Below, piece by piece: positions 51,783 through 59,877 of a stretch of DNA of 64,000 nucleotides. Made by a program: the position numbers and the translations under genes. Position 1 is the stretch's first letter. Each line of letters starts with the position of its first letter. This stretch comes from WHSW01 sp963749365 (lineage in GTDB: Bacteria; Actinomycetota; Thermoleophilia; Solirubrobacterales; 70-9), in assembly GCA_963749365.1 (NCBI GenBank), contig CAVVME010000003.1:1364001-1428000 (forward strand). The letters are read 5' to 3'. Below the pieces are notes generated by a model that worked only from the letters and a program-made list of their open reading frames with translations, had not been told where the DNA came from and ran no database searches.

Positions 51783-53054
51783 CTACTTCAGAAAGCCCTC
51801 GTAATTCCGCATCATCAGCTGCGACTCGAGTTGCTTGACCGTGTCCAGGGCGACGCCGACGACGATCAGGATCGAGGTGCCGCCGAAGTAGAAGTTGGCC
51901 GAGGTCTGGTTGATCAGGATCGTCGGCAGTGCCGCGACCGCGCCCAGGTAGAGGGCGCCGGGGAAGGTCAGCCGGGAGAGGATCCGGTCCAGGTACTCGG
52001 CGGTCGGCCGGCCCGGACGGACTCCGGGGATGAACCCGCCGTACTTCTTCAGGTTGTCGGCCTGGTCGACCGGGTTGAAGGTGACCGCGGTGTAGAAGTA
52101 GGTGAAGATGATGATGAAGAACACCTCGCCGACGACGTAGGCCCAGCTTGAGGGACTGAAGAAAGCGGCGAAGTCGAGCGCCGCCGGGGTGTTGAGGAGC
52201 TGACCGATCGTCGGTGGGAAGGCCATGATCGAGGCGGCGAAGATGACCGGGATCACCCCGGCCATGTTGACCCGCAACGGCAGGTAGGTCGACCCGCCGC
52301 TGGTCATCCGGCGCCCGACCACGCGCTTCGCGTACTGGACCGGGATCCGGCGCTGGCCCTCCTGGACGAAGACGATCCCGACGATCACCGCCAAGGCGAC
52401 GAACGGCATCATCACGACGAAGACCTGGTCGGGGTTGGTCCACCAGCTCGAGATCCCCGGGATGATCCCGGCGGCGATCGAGGCGAAGATCATCAGCGAG
52501 ATCCCGTTCCCGACCCCGCGTTGGGTGATCAGCTCGCCGAGCCACATCAGCAGCGTGCAGCCGGCGGTCAGCGAGATCACGATCAGGAACACCTTGGCGA
52601 AGGTGAGGTCCCCGACCACGCTCGTGCCCTCGGCGTCCTGGAAGCTCTGGAACAGGAACACGTAGCCGACCGACTGCCCGAACGCCAGCCCGACGGTGAG
52701 ATAGCGCGTGTACTGGGTGATCTTCTGCTGGCCGACCTCGCCCTCCTTCTGCAGCCGCTCGAGCGCCGGCACGACCACGGTCAGGAGCTGGAGGATGATC
52801 GAGGCGGTGATGTAGGGCATGATCCCGAGCGCGAACAGCGACAGGCGCTGCAGGCTCCCGCCCGAGAACAGGTTGAGGAAGCCGAGCACGTTGTTGCCGG
52901 TGAAGTTGTCCTGGATCGACTCGACCGTGTCGATGTCGACCCCGGGCGCCGGGATGTAGGCGCCGAGCCGGTACAGCAACAGCATCGCCAGCGTGAAGCC
53001 GATCTTCCGGCGGATCTCGGGAACCGCGAAGGCGTTCGCGATCGTCTGCAGCAT
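51783..53054 (-). CDS. secY: SecY, protein translocase channel subunit
   Basis: This 423-residue protein has ten membrane segments. The plug and pore region GNNVLGFLNLFSGGSLQRLSLFALGIMPYITASIILQLL and the cytoplasmic loop GQRRIPVQYAKRVVGRR are typical. It forms the export channel with SecE and SecG, which are not in the window. It follows rplO by two bases. Confidence 0.97.
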   Translation of the reverse strand: MLQTIANAFAVPEIRRKIGFTLAMLLLYRLGAYIPAPGVDIDTVESIQDNFTGNNVLGFLNLFSGGSLQRLSLFALGIMPYITASIILQLLTVVVPALERLQKEGEVGQQKITQYTRYLTVGLAFGQSVGYVFLFQSFQDAEGTSVVGDLTFAKVFLIVISLTAGCTLLMWLGELITQRGVGNGISLMIFASIAAGIIPGISSWWTNPDQVFVVMMPFVALAVIVGIVFVQEGQRRIPVQYAKRVVGRRMTSGGSTYLPLRVNMAGVIPVIFAASIMAFPPTIGQLLNTPAALDFAAFFSPSSWAYVVGEVFFIIIFTYFYTAVTFNPVDQADNLKKYGGFIPGVRPGRPTAEYLDRILSRLTFPGALYLGAVAALPTILINQTSANFYFGGTSILIVVGVALDTVKQLESQLMMRNYEGFLK

Positions 53055-53056
53055 GC

Positions 53057-53551
53057 CTACTTCTCGATCAGCTCAACGCTGCCGCCGGACTGCTCGATCT
53101 TCTCCTTGGCGGCGGCGCTGAAGGCGTGCGCGCGCACCGTCAGGGCCTTCGAGATCTCGCCGCGCCCGAGCACCTTGACCGGGGTCCGGCGCTTGGCGAG
53201 CCCGGCCGCGCGCAGCGTCTCGGGCGTCACCTCGGCGCCGGCGTCAAAGCGCGCCTCGAGGTCGGCGACGTTGACCGGCTGGGTGTGGGTTCGGAAGCGC
53301 TCGAAGGGCATCGACTTCTTCATCTGCGGGCCGCGCAGCTTGCGCATCCGCATGTGAATCGGGTTCTGCCCTCCCTCGTAGCCGGGCTTGGACTTCGCAC
53401 CGGAGCGCGCCCCGGCGCCCTTGTGGCCGCGGCCCGCGGTCTTGCCGGTGCCGCTGCCCTTGCCGCGCCCGAGCCGCTTTCGCGGACGGCGCGAGCCGGG
53501 CTTCGGTCGGATCGAGTCGAGCGAGATTTCCTCGGGGCTGAGGCGGGCCAT
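53057..53551 (-). CDS. rplO: 50S ribosomal protein L15
   Basis: This 164-residue protein contains the L15 signature RKRLGRGKGSGTGKTAGRGHKGAGARSG. Its start overlaps the rpmD stop by one base (TGATG), and it lies two bases before secY. The length is slightly above usual through a short N-terminal extension. Confidence 0.96.
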   Translation of the reverse strand: MARLSPEEISLDSIRPKPGSRRPRKRLGRGKGSGTGKTAGRGHKGAGARSGAKSKPGYEGGQNPIHMRMRKLRGPQMKKSMPFERFRTHTQPVNVADLEARFDAGAEVTPETLRAAGLAKRRTPVKVLGRGEISKALTVRAHAFSAAAKEKIEQSGGSVELIEK

Positions 53552-53727
53552 CAGCTGCGCACCTCGACCAGGTGGGAGACGACGCGAATCATCCCCCGAA
53601 GCTGCGGGGTGTCGGTCATCGTCGATTCGCGGCCGATCCGGCCCAGCTTCAGCGACTCGAGGGTGGCGCGTTGGGTCGGGTTGGCGCCGTTGGCCGAACG
53701 GACTTGTCGCAGGGTCAGGTCAGGCAT
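53551..53727 (-). CDS. rpmD: 50S ribosomal protein L30
   Basis: ATG 53727 gives 58 residues (MPDLTLRQVRSANGANPTQRATLESLKLGRIGRESTMTDTPQLRGMIRVVSHLVEV), the compact bacterial L30. It overlaps the end of rpsE by eight bases and rplO by one. Confidence 0.95.
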   Translation of the reverse strand: MPDLTLRQVRSANGANPTQRATLESLKLGRIGRESTMTDTPQLRGMIRVVSHLVEVRS

Positions 53728-54397
53728 CGGTCTCGGTGCTCGCCGCTGGCCGCTCCGCACTCGGCGCCGGCGGCTCGTCGCTCGCCGCTGGCGCGTCGTC
53801 GTTGGCCGGGCCCTCGTCGCTCGTCGCTGCTCGCTCGGGCTCGCCGTTGGTGGGCTTCTCGGTCGCCCGCTGCAGGTCGAGGCCGAGCACCTGGTCGACC
53901 GAGAGACCGCGAAGCCGCGCCACCTGCTCGGGGCGGCGCAGGCCCATCAGGCCCTCCATCGTCGCCTTGACCAGGTTGATCGGGTTCTGCGAGCCGATGC
54001 TCTTCGAGAGCACGTCCCGAATCCCGGCGAGCTCGAGAACCGCCCGCACCCCGCCGCCGGCGATGACTCCGGTACCGGGGCTCGCCGGTCGCAGGACGAC
54101 GTGGCCGGATCCGAACCGGCCGATGTTGCGGTGCGGGATCGTCTGACCGAACTTCGGCACCCGGATCAGGCTCTTGCGCGCGTTCTCGACCGCCTTCTGG
54201 ATCGCCAGCGGCACCTCGCGCGCCTTGCCGTAGCCGATCCCGACGACGTCGTTCTCGTCGCCGACGGCGACCAGCGCGGTGAAGGAGAATCGCCGGCCGC
54301 CCTTGACGACCTTGGCGACGCGGTTGATCTCGATCACCCGCTCCTGCAGGTCGAGGCCCTGGGGGCTCACCGTTTCGATTTCGTGGTTGCGGATCAC
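53720..54397 (-). CDS. rpsE: 30S ribosomal protein S5 with C-terminal extension
   Basis: The S5 core occupies residues 1-181 (ERVIEINRVAKVVKGGRRFSFTALVAVGDENDVVGIGYGKAREVP, GTGVIAGGGVRAVLELAGIRDVLSKSIGSQNPINLVKAT). About 44 extra residues rich in Ala, Pro, Glu and Asp follow (182-225). The DNA of this tail is built largely of degenerate 7-base units (CGCTCGT-like, 53773-53838). Confidence 0.96.
   Translation of the reverse strand: MIRNHEIETVSPQGLDLQERVIEINRVAKVVKGGRRFSFTALVAVGDENDVVGIGYGKAREVPLAIQKAVENARKSLIRVPKFGQTIPHRNIGRFGSGHVVLRPASPGTGVIAGGGVRAVLELAGIRDVLSKSIGSQNPINLVKATMEGLMGLRRPEQVARLRGLSVDQVLGLDLQRATEKPTNGEPERAATSDEGPANDDAPAASDEPPAPSAERPAASTETDA
53773..53838. repeat. Degenerate heptamer repeats inside rpsE
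   Basis: Seven-base units related to CGCTCGT recur, including CGCTCGC at 53779-53785, CGCTGGC at 53786-53792, CGCTCGT at 53818-53824, CGCTGCT at 53825-53831 and CGCTCGG at 53832-53838. They encode the low-complexity C-terminal tail of S5. Confidence 0.6.
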
Positions 54398-54417
54398 TTC
54401 CGATTCACCTTAGAGAG

Positions 54418-54771
54418 TCAGAACTCCAGCCCGGCCTCGCGGGCGCCATCGGCCAGGGCCCGGACCCGGCCGTGGTAGCGGTAGCCCCCACGGTCGAAGA
54501 CGCACGCCGAGATCCCCGCCTGCTTGGCCCGCTCGCCGAGCAGCTCGCCGGCCTTACGGGCCTGCTCGGTGGCACTCAGCTTGCGCAGCTCGGGCTCGAT
54601 CCAGTTGACGGCGGCGACGGTGGTGCCGCTGGTGTCATCGACCAGCTGCGCGAACACGCCGCGGTTGGAGCGAAAGACGGAGAGCCGCGGTCGCTCGGCG
54701 GTGCCGGAGACCTTGGCCCGCACCCGCCTGCGGCGGCGCAGGCGCTGCTGTGGCTTGGTGCTGACGCTCAT
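54418..54771 (-). CDS. rplR: 50S ribosomal protein L18
   Basis: ATG 54771 overlaps the rplF stop (ATGA) and gives 117 residues. The sequence RRRRRVRAKVSGTAERPRLSVFRSNRGVFAQLVDDTSGTTVAA and the C-terminal FDRGGYRYHGRVRALADGAREAGL are typical. It binds 5S rRNA with L5. Confidence 0.96.
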   Translation of the reverse strand: MSVSTKPQQRLRRRRRVRAKVSGTAERPRLSVFRSNRGVFAQLVDDTSGTTVAAVNWIEPELRKLSATEQARKAGELLGERAKQAGISACVFDRGGYRYHGRVRALADGAREAGLEF

Positions 54772-55301
54772 GCTCGCTTGCCGACCTTGCGGCGGACGTG
54801 CTCGCCCTCGTAGCGGATCCCCTTGCCCTTGTAGGGCTCGGGCGGACGGGTTCGGCGGACCCTCGCCGCGGTCTCGCCGACGAGTTGCTTGTCGATCCCG
54901 CGCACGATCACCTCGGTCGGCTGCGGGACATCGAACTCGATCCCCTCGGGGGCCTGGATCGTGACCGGGTGCGAGTAGCCGACACTGAGCTCCAGCGCCT
55001 TGCCCGCAAGCTTGGCCCGGTACCCGACTCCCTGGATCTCGAGCCGCTTCTCGAACCCGTCGGTGACCCCCTGGACCATGTTCGCGACCAGGCTTCGGGT
55101 GAGTCCGTGCAGGGCCCGATCGGGCCCGCGATCGGTGGGGCGGTTGACGGTCAGCGTCCCGTCCTGCTCGACGACCTCGATCCGCGGGCTGAGCTCCTGG
55201 TTGAGCTCCCCCTTGGGGCCGTTGACGGTCACGCGGCCGGTGGCGACGGAGACGGTGACGCCCTCGGGCACGCTGATGGGTTGTCTGCCGATTCGGCTCA
55301 T
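54768..55301 (-). CDS. rplF: 50S ribosomal protein L6
   Basis: This 177-residue protein starts MSRIGRQPISVPEGVTVSVATGRVTVNGPKGEL and ends with the conserved RRTRPPEPYKGKGIRYEGEHVRRKVGK. It consists of two similar domains as usual. It is preceded by a repeat-filled spacer and overlaps rplR. Confidence 0.97.
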   Translation of the reverse strand: MSRIGRQPISVPEGVTVSVATGRVTVNGPKGELNQELSPRIEVVEQDGTLTVNRPTDRGPDRALHGLTRSLVANMVQGVTDGFEKRLEIQGVGYRAKLAGKALELSVGYSHPVTIQAPEGIEFDVPQPTEVIVRGIDKQLVGETAARVRRTRPPEPYKGKGIRYEGEHVRRKVGKRA

Positions 55302-55311
55302 GATCTCGTGG

Positions 55312-55360
55312 CGCTCGTCGCTCGTCGCTCGTCGCTCGAGTGTCGAGCGGCGAACGGCCT
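55312..55360. repeat. Tandem CGCTCGT heptamers between rpsH and rplF
   Basis: CGCTCGT is repeated three times without error (55312-55332), then CGCTCGA, GTGTCGA, GCGGCGA and ACGGCCT continue the 7-base period to 55360. They fill the 60-base spacer between the two genes. Confidence 0.75.
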
Positions 55361-55361
55361 C

Positions 55362-55757
55362 CTACCAAACGTACGCGACTACCTCCCCGCCGACGCCCTT
55401 TGCCGTCGCCTCGTGGCCGGTCATCACCCCGGTTGACGTGGAGACGATCGCGGTCCCCATGCCGCCCTGAACGCGCGGCACCTGGTCGCGGTTGACGTAG
55501 TGACGCCGACCCGGGCGCGAGACGCGGCGCATCCCGGCGATCACGGGCCGGCGGTCGTCGGTGTACTTGAGCTCGATCCGGATCACCTCGCCGACCGCGG
55601 TCGGCTCGACCTCGAAGCCGGAGATGTAGCCCTGCTCGGTGAGGATGCGCGAGATCTCCTTCTTCAGGCGCGACGACGGGACCTCGACGTCCGGGTGGTC
55701 GGCGGTGAGCGCGTTGCGGACGCGGGTCAGGTAATCGGAAATCGGATCGGTGAGCAT
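55362..55757 (-). CDS. rpsH: 30S ribosomal protein S8
   Basis: This 131-residue protein has the S8 N-terminus MLTDPISDYLTRVRNALTADHPDVEVPSSRLKKEI and the C-terminal GMGTAIVSTSTGVMTGHEATAKGVGGEVVAYVW. The length is normal. The spacers on both sides contain heptamer repeats. Confidence 0.97.
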   Translation of the reverse strand: MLTDPISDYLTRVRNALTADHPDVEVPSSRLKKEISRILTEQGYISGFEVEPTAVGEVIRIELKYTDDRRPVIAGMRRVSRPGRRHYVNRDQVPRVQGGMGTAIVSTSTGVMTGHEATAKGVGGEVVAYVW

Positions 55758-55760
55758 GGG

Positions 55761-55781
55761 TCTAGTTGCCGGTTGCTGGTT
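55761..55781. repeat. Short heptamer run between rpsZ and rpsH
   Basis: Units TCTAGTT, GCCGGTT and GCTGGTT fill the 22-base spacer and reach into the rpsZ stop codon. The sequence differs from the CGCTCGT runs but the 7-base period is the same. Confidence 0.45.
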
Positions 55782-55965
55782 ACCAGGATGCCTTGCTCAT
55801 CCCGGGCACGTAGCCCTCGTGGGCGGCCTCGCGCAGGCAAATCCGGCAGAGGCCGAACTTGCGATAGTAGGCTCGGGCACGCCCGCAGCGCCGGCAGCGG
55901 TTGTAGCCGCGCGTCTTGTACTTCGGCTTGCGCCGCTGGCTCACTCTTTGCGATGTCTTAGCCAT
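55780..55965 (-). CDS. rpsZ: 30S ribosomal protein S14 type Z
   Basis: ATG 55965 gives 61 residues with two CxxC pairs (NRCRRCGRARAYYRKFGLCRICLREAAHEG), so it is the zinc-binding short form. It overlaps the end of rplE by eight bases. Confidence 0.96.
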   Translation of the reverse strand: MAKTSQRVSQRRKPKYKTRGYNRCRRCGRARAYYRKFGLCRICLREAAHEGYVPGMSKASW

Positions 55966-56776
55966 CGTTTCCTTCCTGGTCGGAGCCGGGGGCTTCGCCC
56001 TCCTCGGAGGGCTCTCCCTCGGTTTCCGCTTCTTCCTCGCCCTCCTCGGGTCGCTCCCGCTTGGCGTAGGCCTCGGGGTTCTCGGCCTTGAGCTGCTCGA
56101 GCGCCGCCTGCTCGGCCTCCGCCCGAAGCCGGGCCTCCTCCTTGCGGCGCTCCTCCTCCTCGTCCGCGGCGGTGTCGACGGCGCCGGGACGGCCGTCCTC
56201 GGCGAACGGCATCCCAAGCCCGAAGAGGAGCTCGAACGCCTCCTCGTCGGTGGCCGCGGTGGTCGTGATCGCAACGTCGAGCCCGCGCACCTCGTCGATC
56301 GAGTCGTAGTCGATCTCGGGGAAGATGAGCTGCTCGCGGATCCCGAGCGAGTAGTTGCCGCGGCCATCGAAGGCACGGGCGTTGAGGCCGCGGAAGTCAC
56401 GGATCCGCGGGATCGCGATCGTCACCAGCCGGTCGAGGAACTCCCACATCCGGGCGCCCCGCAGGGTCACCGAGACACCGACCGGCATCCCCTCACGGAG
56501 CTTGAAGTTGGCGATCGAGCGCCGCGCGCGGCGGACGTTCGGGCGCTGGCCGGCGATCGTCTGCAGCTGCTCGGTCGCCGCCTCGAGCACCGGGGTTGCC
56601 TGCTTGGCGTCCCCGACCCCCATGTTGAGGGTGATCTTCTCCAGGCGTGGCACCTGCATCCGGCTCGAGTAGCCGAACTTCTCGGTCAGCGACGCGACCA
56701 GCTCCGACTCGTAGAGCTCGCGCAGGCGCGGCGGCGGCGCCGCTCGCTGTGCGTCTGTGGTTGTGGCTGCTTCCAT
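55958..56776 (-). CDS. rplE: 50S ribosomal protein L5 with acidic C-terminal extension
   Basis: The L5 core covers residues 1-196 (LEKITLNMGVGDAKQATPVLEAA, RRARRSIANFKLREGMPVGVSVTLRG, NYSLGIREQLIFPEIDYD). The remaining 76 residues are a strongly acidic, Glu-rich, probably helical or disordered tail that L5 normally lacks. It binds 5S rRNA; the tail would project from the central protuberance. Confidence 0.95.
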   Translation of the reverse strand: MEAATTTDAQRAAPPPRLRELYESELVASLTEKFGYSSRMQVPRLEKITLNMGVGDAKQATPVLEAATEQLQTIAGQRPNVRRARRSIANFKLREGMPVGVSVTLRGARMWEFLDRLVTIAIPRIRDFRGLNARAFDGRGNYSLGIREQLIFPEIDYDSIDEVRGLDVAITTTAATDEEAFELLFGLGMPFAEDGRPGAVDTAADEEEERRKEEARLRAEAEQAALEQLKAENPEAYAKRERPEEGEEEAETEGEPSEEGEAPGSDQEGNDG

Positions 56777-56780
56777 CGGT

Positions 56781-56815
56781 TGGTTCCTCGTACCAGTAAC
56801 TAGTAGCTACTCGAT
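56781..56815. repeat. Imperfect heptamers between rplX and rplE
   Basis: AGTAACT (56795-56801) and AGTAGCT (56802-56808) are adjacent copies of a 7-base unit, flanked by TCGTACC and ACTCGAT in the same register. They overlap the rplX stop. Confidence 0.4.
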
Positions 56816-57145
56816 CGCCTTCCCGGTCCGCTTCGCGTAGCGGTTGCGGCTGCCGCCCTCGCCGATCCGCACGCCCACTCTCGTCGGCTGGTTGTCGGTC
56901 GGGTCGAGGAGCATGACGTTGGAGACGTCGATCGGCCCCTCCTGCTCGATGATCCCGGACGACTGCGCCTTCTGGGTGTCCTTGACCGAGCGCGGCTTGG
57001 TGTGGCGCTTGACGATGTTGAGGCCCTCGACGAAGACGCGCCGACGACCCGGCTCGGTGCGCAGCACGCGGCCGGTCTTGCCCTTGTCCTTGCCGGCGAT
57101 CACGATCACCGAGTCGTCCTTGCGGATGTGCATGCCTTTAGCCAT
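56807..57145 (-). CDS. rplX: 50S ribosomal protein L24
   Basis: This 112-residue protein contains the KOW motif IRKDDSVIVIAGKDKGKTGRVLRTEPGRRRVFVEGLNIVKRH and a GGSRNRYAKRTGKAIE C-terminus. It starts ribosome assembly on 23S rRNA. It lies five bases after rplN. Confidence 0.97.
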   Translation of the reverse strand: MAKGMHIRKDDSVIVIAGKDKGKTGRVLRTEPGRRRVFVEGLNIVKRHTKPRSVKDTQKAQSSGIIEQEGPIDVSNVMLLDPTDNQPTRVGVRIGEGGSRNRYAKRTGKAIE

Positions 57146-57150
57146 GGCGA

Positions 57151-57519
57151 TCAGAGCACCTCCGGCGCGAGCGAGATGATCTTCATGAAGTTGCGGTCGC
57201 GCAGCTCCCGCGCCACCGGCCCGAAGATGCGCGTCCCCCGCGGGTTGTTCTGCGGGTCGATCAGGACAGCCGCGTTCTCGTCGAAGGCGATGTAGGTGCC
57301 GTCCGGGCGTCCGAGCTGCTTGCGGGTGCGGACGACGACCGCCTGCACGACCTCGCCCTTGCGCACGCCCCCGTGCGGGGTCGCGTGCTTGACCGTGGCG
57401 GTGATCACGTCGCCGACGCCGGCGTAGCGGCGGTGCGAGCCCCCTTTGACCCGGATGCAGAGGATCTCGCGGGCGCCCGAGTTGTCGGCCACCTTGAGCC
57501 TCGACTCCTGCTGGATCAT
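57151..57519 (-). CDS. rplN: 50S ribosomal protein L14
   Basis: This 122-residue protein starts MIQQESRLKVADNSGAREILCIRVKGGSHRRYAGVGDVITATVK and contains GTRIFGPVARELRDRNFMKIISLAPEVL at the end. It is fully typical in length and sequence. Confidence 0.97.
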   Translation of the reverse strand: MIQQESRLKVADNSGAREILCIRVKGGSHRRYAGVGDVITATVKHATPHGGVRKGEVVQAVVVRTRKQLGRPDGTYIAFDENAAVLIDPQNNPRGTRIFGPVARELRDRNFMKIISLAPEVL

Positions 57520-57525
57520 GCCGCG

Positions 57526-58218
57526 CTACCTCGCCTTCTCCAGCACTTCGACCAGGCGCCAGCGCTTGCTGCGCGAGAGCGGCCTCGACTCGATCACGCG
57601 GACGACGTCGCCGGCGTTCGCCTCGTTGCGCTCGTCGTGGGCGTGGATCGTCGCCGAGCGGCGGATCACCTTCTCGTACACCGGGTGGCGCCGGACGACC
57701 TCGACCCGGACGGTGATCGTCTTGTCGGCCTTGTCCGAGACGACGGTGCCGAGGCGGACCTTCTTCGATCCGGCGGCGCGTTCGGCCGCGGGAGTCCCGT
57801 CGCCGGCCTCGTGCTTGGTGCGAGCTCGGGCACGCGAGCGACGCCGCTCGCCGGTCTTCGCGGCACGGGCCTCGGCTCGCTCGCCGGCCCGCTCGGTGGC
57901 GGAGCGGGGCGGGCGGGGCTCGCCGCTGTGGCGGGAGCGCTCGAGCTTGCGCTGGGCCTTCGGACTGAGGACCTCATCCGGCGCCTCCTCCGCTTCGCGT
58001 CCGGGGGCGGCGGCAGGCTGATCCTCGCCGGCGGCTTCCTCCGCGGCAGGCTCCTCCGGCGAAGCCTCCTCTGCGGGCGGCTCCTCCGCCGGAACCTCCT
58101 CCGCGGCAGACTCCTCCTCCGCGGCAGGCTCGTCCGCCGGGGCCTCGGCCTCGGGCTCCTGCGCCTGCTCGGATTCGGCTGTCGCCTCGGTCTCGTTCTT
58201 CTCTTCGTCGCTCATCAT
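57526..58218 (-). CDS. rpsQ: 30S ribosomal protein S17 with long N-terminal extension
   Basis: Only residues 152-230 are the S17 core (KKVRLGTVVSDKADKTITVRVE...RRHPVYEKVIRRSATIHAHDE). The first 150 residues are an acidic Ala/Glu/Pro-rich stretch (about 1-85) followed by a basic Arg-rich stretch (about 90-150). A plain S17 would be about 80 residues. No start codon with a good ribosome binding site was found near the core, so the extension is probably translated. An 18-base stretch at 57987-58004 is shared with moeA. Confidence 0.92.
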   Translation of the reverse strand: MMSDEEKNETEATAESEQAQEPEAEAPADEPAAEEESAAEEVPAEEPPAEEASPEEPAAEEAAGEDQPAAAPGREAEEAPDEVLSPKAQRKLERSRHSGEPRPPRSATERAGERAEARAAKTGERRRSRARARTKHEAGDGTPAAERAAGSKKVRLGTVVSDKADKTITVRVEVVRRHPVYEKVIRRSATIHAHDERNEANAGDVVRVIESRPLSRSKRWRLVEVLEKAR

Positions 58219-58270
58219 CTATTGATCGCGCGTCGCCTCGCGCAACCTCTCCTTATCGCAGGCTCCGCGC

Positions 58271-58480
58271 TCACCGCAATTCCTTCTCCAGATCGATCCC
58301 GCGCTCACGGGCGATCGTCATCAGCCGGGCCAGGTCCGCGCGCGAGCGCCCGAGGGCCGACGTGTCCTCGAGCTCGCCGGTCGCGTGGCGTAGACGAAGG
58401 TTGAAGGCCTCCTGGCGCGCGTCCTTGAGCTCCTGGACCAGGTCCTGATCACCGAGCGCGTGCACCTCGGATGCCTTCAC
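58271..58480 (-). CDS. rpmC: 50S ribosomal protein L29
   Basis: GTG 58480 overlaps the rplP stop (GTGA) and gives 69 residues: KASEVHALGDQDLVQELKDARQEAFNLRLRHATGELEDTSALGRSRADLARLMTIARE. The helical hairpin is normal for L29. Confidence 0.95.
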   Translation of the reverse strand: MKASEVHALGDQDLVQELKDARQEAFNLRLRHATGELEDTSALGRSRADLARLMTIARERGIDLEKELR

Positions 58481-58896
58481 TGGCCTGCCGCCTCCCGGGT
58501 CACGAACTTGGTCTTGATCGGCAGCTTGTGGCCGGCGAGCCGCATCGCCTCCCGGGCGAGGTCCTCGGGAACACCGGCGAGCTCGAACAGCACCTTGCCC
58601 GGCTTGACCACGGCCACCCATCCCTCCGGGTTGCCCTTGCCCGAGCCCATCCGGGTCTCGGCGGGCTTCTTGGTGTAGGGCTTGTCCGGAAAGACGTTGA
58701 TCCACACCTTGCCCCCGCGCTTGATCTTGCGAGTCATCGCGACGCGGGCGGCCTCGATCTGGCGGTTTGTGATCCAGCCCCGCTCGACCGCCTTCAGCCC
58801 GTACTCGCCGAAGGCGACGGTGGCGCCGCCCTTGGTGTTGCCGCGACGGCGTCCGCGCATCTGCTTGCGGTACTTGACCCGCTTCGGCATCAACAT
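58477..58896 (-). CDS. rplP: 50S ribosomal protein L16
   Basis: This 139-residue protein begins MLMPKRVKYRKQMRGRRRGNTKGGATVAFGEYGLKAVE and has the conserved RMGSGKGNPEGWVAVVKPGKVLFELAGV. Its start overlaps the rpsC stop by one base. Confidence 0.97.
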   Translation of the reverse strand: MLMPKRVKYRKQMRGRRRGNTKGGATVAFGEYGLKAVERGWITNRQIEAARVAMTRKIKRGGKVWINVFPDKPYTKKPAETRMGSGKGNPEGWVAVVKPGKVLFELAGVPEDLAREAMRLAGHKLPIKTKFVTREAAGQ

Positions 58897-59864
58897 CAGG
58901 AAGCGCCCTCCTCGGGCTTCGGCGCCTCGGGCGTCTGCGCCTCGGGCGTCGGCGCCTCGGGCTTCGGGGCCTCAGCGTCGGGCTCGTCGCTCATCGCTCG
59001 TCGCTCGTCGCTCGCCTGCGCAGCGGGGGCGGGTGCAGGGGGCTCGGCCGCCGGGGCGGGCTCGGCGGGCGGAGCCGGCTTGGGCGGCGCCGCGGCGGGC
59101 ACGGCCGGGGGCGCGGGCTTCGGCGGCGCGGGCGGCTTCGGCGCTGACCTCGGGCCACCACCCTGCTGGCCGTCGCGGCCCTTGCGGCGGAACGAGCGTG
59201 GCGCCAGCTCCTCCTCGTCCTCGCCGAGGCGGAACCCCTCGGGCATCACCTCGCCCTTGTTGATCCAGCACTTGACCCCGATCCGGCCGGTTGTCGTCCG
59301 GGCCTCGACAAACCCGTAGTCGATGTCGGCGCGCAGGGTGTGCAACGGCACCCGGCCGTCGGAGTAGCCCTCGGTGCGTGCCATCTCGGCGCCTCCGAGC
59401 CGTCCGGACACCTGGACCTTGACTCCCTTCGCTCCCGAGCGCATCGCCGAGGTCAGGGCGCGCTTCATCGCCCGCCGGAAGGCAACCCGGTTCTGGAGCT
59501 GCTCGGCGATTCCCTGGGCGACGAGCTGCGCGTCGAGCTCGGGGCGCTTGATCTCGCGGATGTTGACCTTGACCGGCTTGCGGGTGATCCGGTGCAGGTC
59601 GCGGCGCAGCGCGTCGACCTCGGCGCCCGACTTGCCGATCACGATTCCCGGGCGCGCGGTGTGGATGTCGACGGTGATCTCGCCGCGCTGCTTGACGATG
59701 TTGATGTCCGAGAGCCCCGCATGCGAGAGCTTGGTCTCGATGTGGTCGCGGATCGCCATGTCCTCGAGCAGATAGTCCGAGAACTCGCGCTCGTTGAACC
59801 AGTTCGACTTCCAGTCATGGATGTAGCCGACGCGGAAGCCCTCCGGATGGATCTTCTGTCCCAT
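58896..59864 (-). CDS. rpsC: 30S ribosomal protein S3 with Pro/Ala-rich C-terminal extension
   Basis: The S3 core runs to about residue 225, with the KH domain (GIVIGKSGAEVDALRRDLHRITRKPVKVNI) and the C-terminal domain (GVKVQVSGRLGGAEMARTEGYSDGRVPLHTLRADIDYG). About 97 further residues are rich in Pro, Ala and Glu. Their DNA contains 15-base repeats (encoding PEAP units, 58918-58975) and a heptamer run at 58982-59015. Confidence 0.95.
   Translation of the reverse strand: MGQKIHPEGFRVGYIHDWKSNWFNEREFSDYLLEDMAIRDHIETKLSHAGLSDINIVKQRGEITVDIHTARPGIVIGKSGAEVDALRRDLHRITRKPVKVNIREIKRPELDAQLVAQGIAEQLQNRVAFRRAMKRALTSAMRSGAKGVKVQVSGRLGGAEMARTEGYSDGRVPLHTLRADIDYGFVEARTTTGRIGVKCWINKGEVMPEGFRLGEDEEELAPRSFRRKGRDGQQGGGPRSAPKPPAPPKPAPPAVPAAAPPKPAPPAEPAPAAEPPAPAPAAQASDERRAMSDEPDAEAPKPEAPTPEAQTPEAPKPEEGAS
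58982..59015. repeat. Tandem CGCTCGT heptamers inside rpsC
   Basis: Units CGCTCAT (58988-58994), CGCTCGT (58995-59001), CGCTCGT (59002-59008) and CGCTCGC (59009-59015) follow a partial copy. The unit is the same as in the rpsH-rplF spacer 3.7 kb away. Because seven is not a multiple of three, each copy is read in a different frame. Confidence 0.75.
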
Positions 59865-59877
59865 TCGCCGCCCTCGC

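Noticed and set aside
55312..55360. Possible CRISPR array
   Set aside because: The unit is only 7 bases with no spacers and no cas genes nearby; it is a simple tandem repeat.
57987..58004. The shared 18-mer in rpsQ as proof of a mobile element
   Set aside because: In rpsQ the flanking arms are not inverted repeats and the region is Ala/Glu-rich low complexity, so chance similarity cannot be excluded; reported only as a moderate finding.
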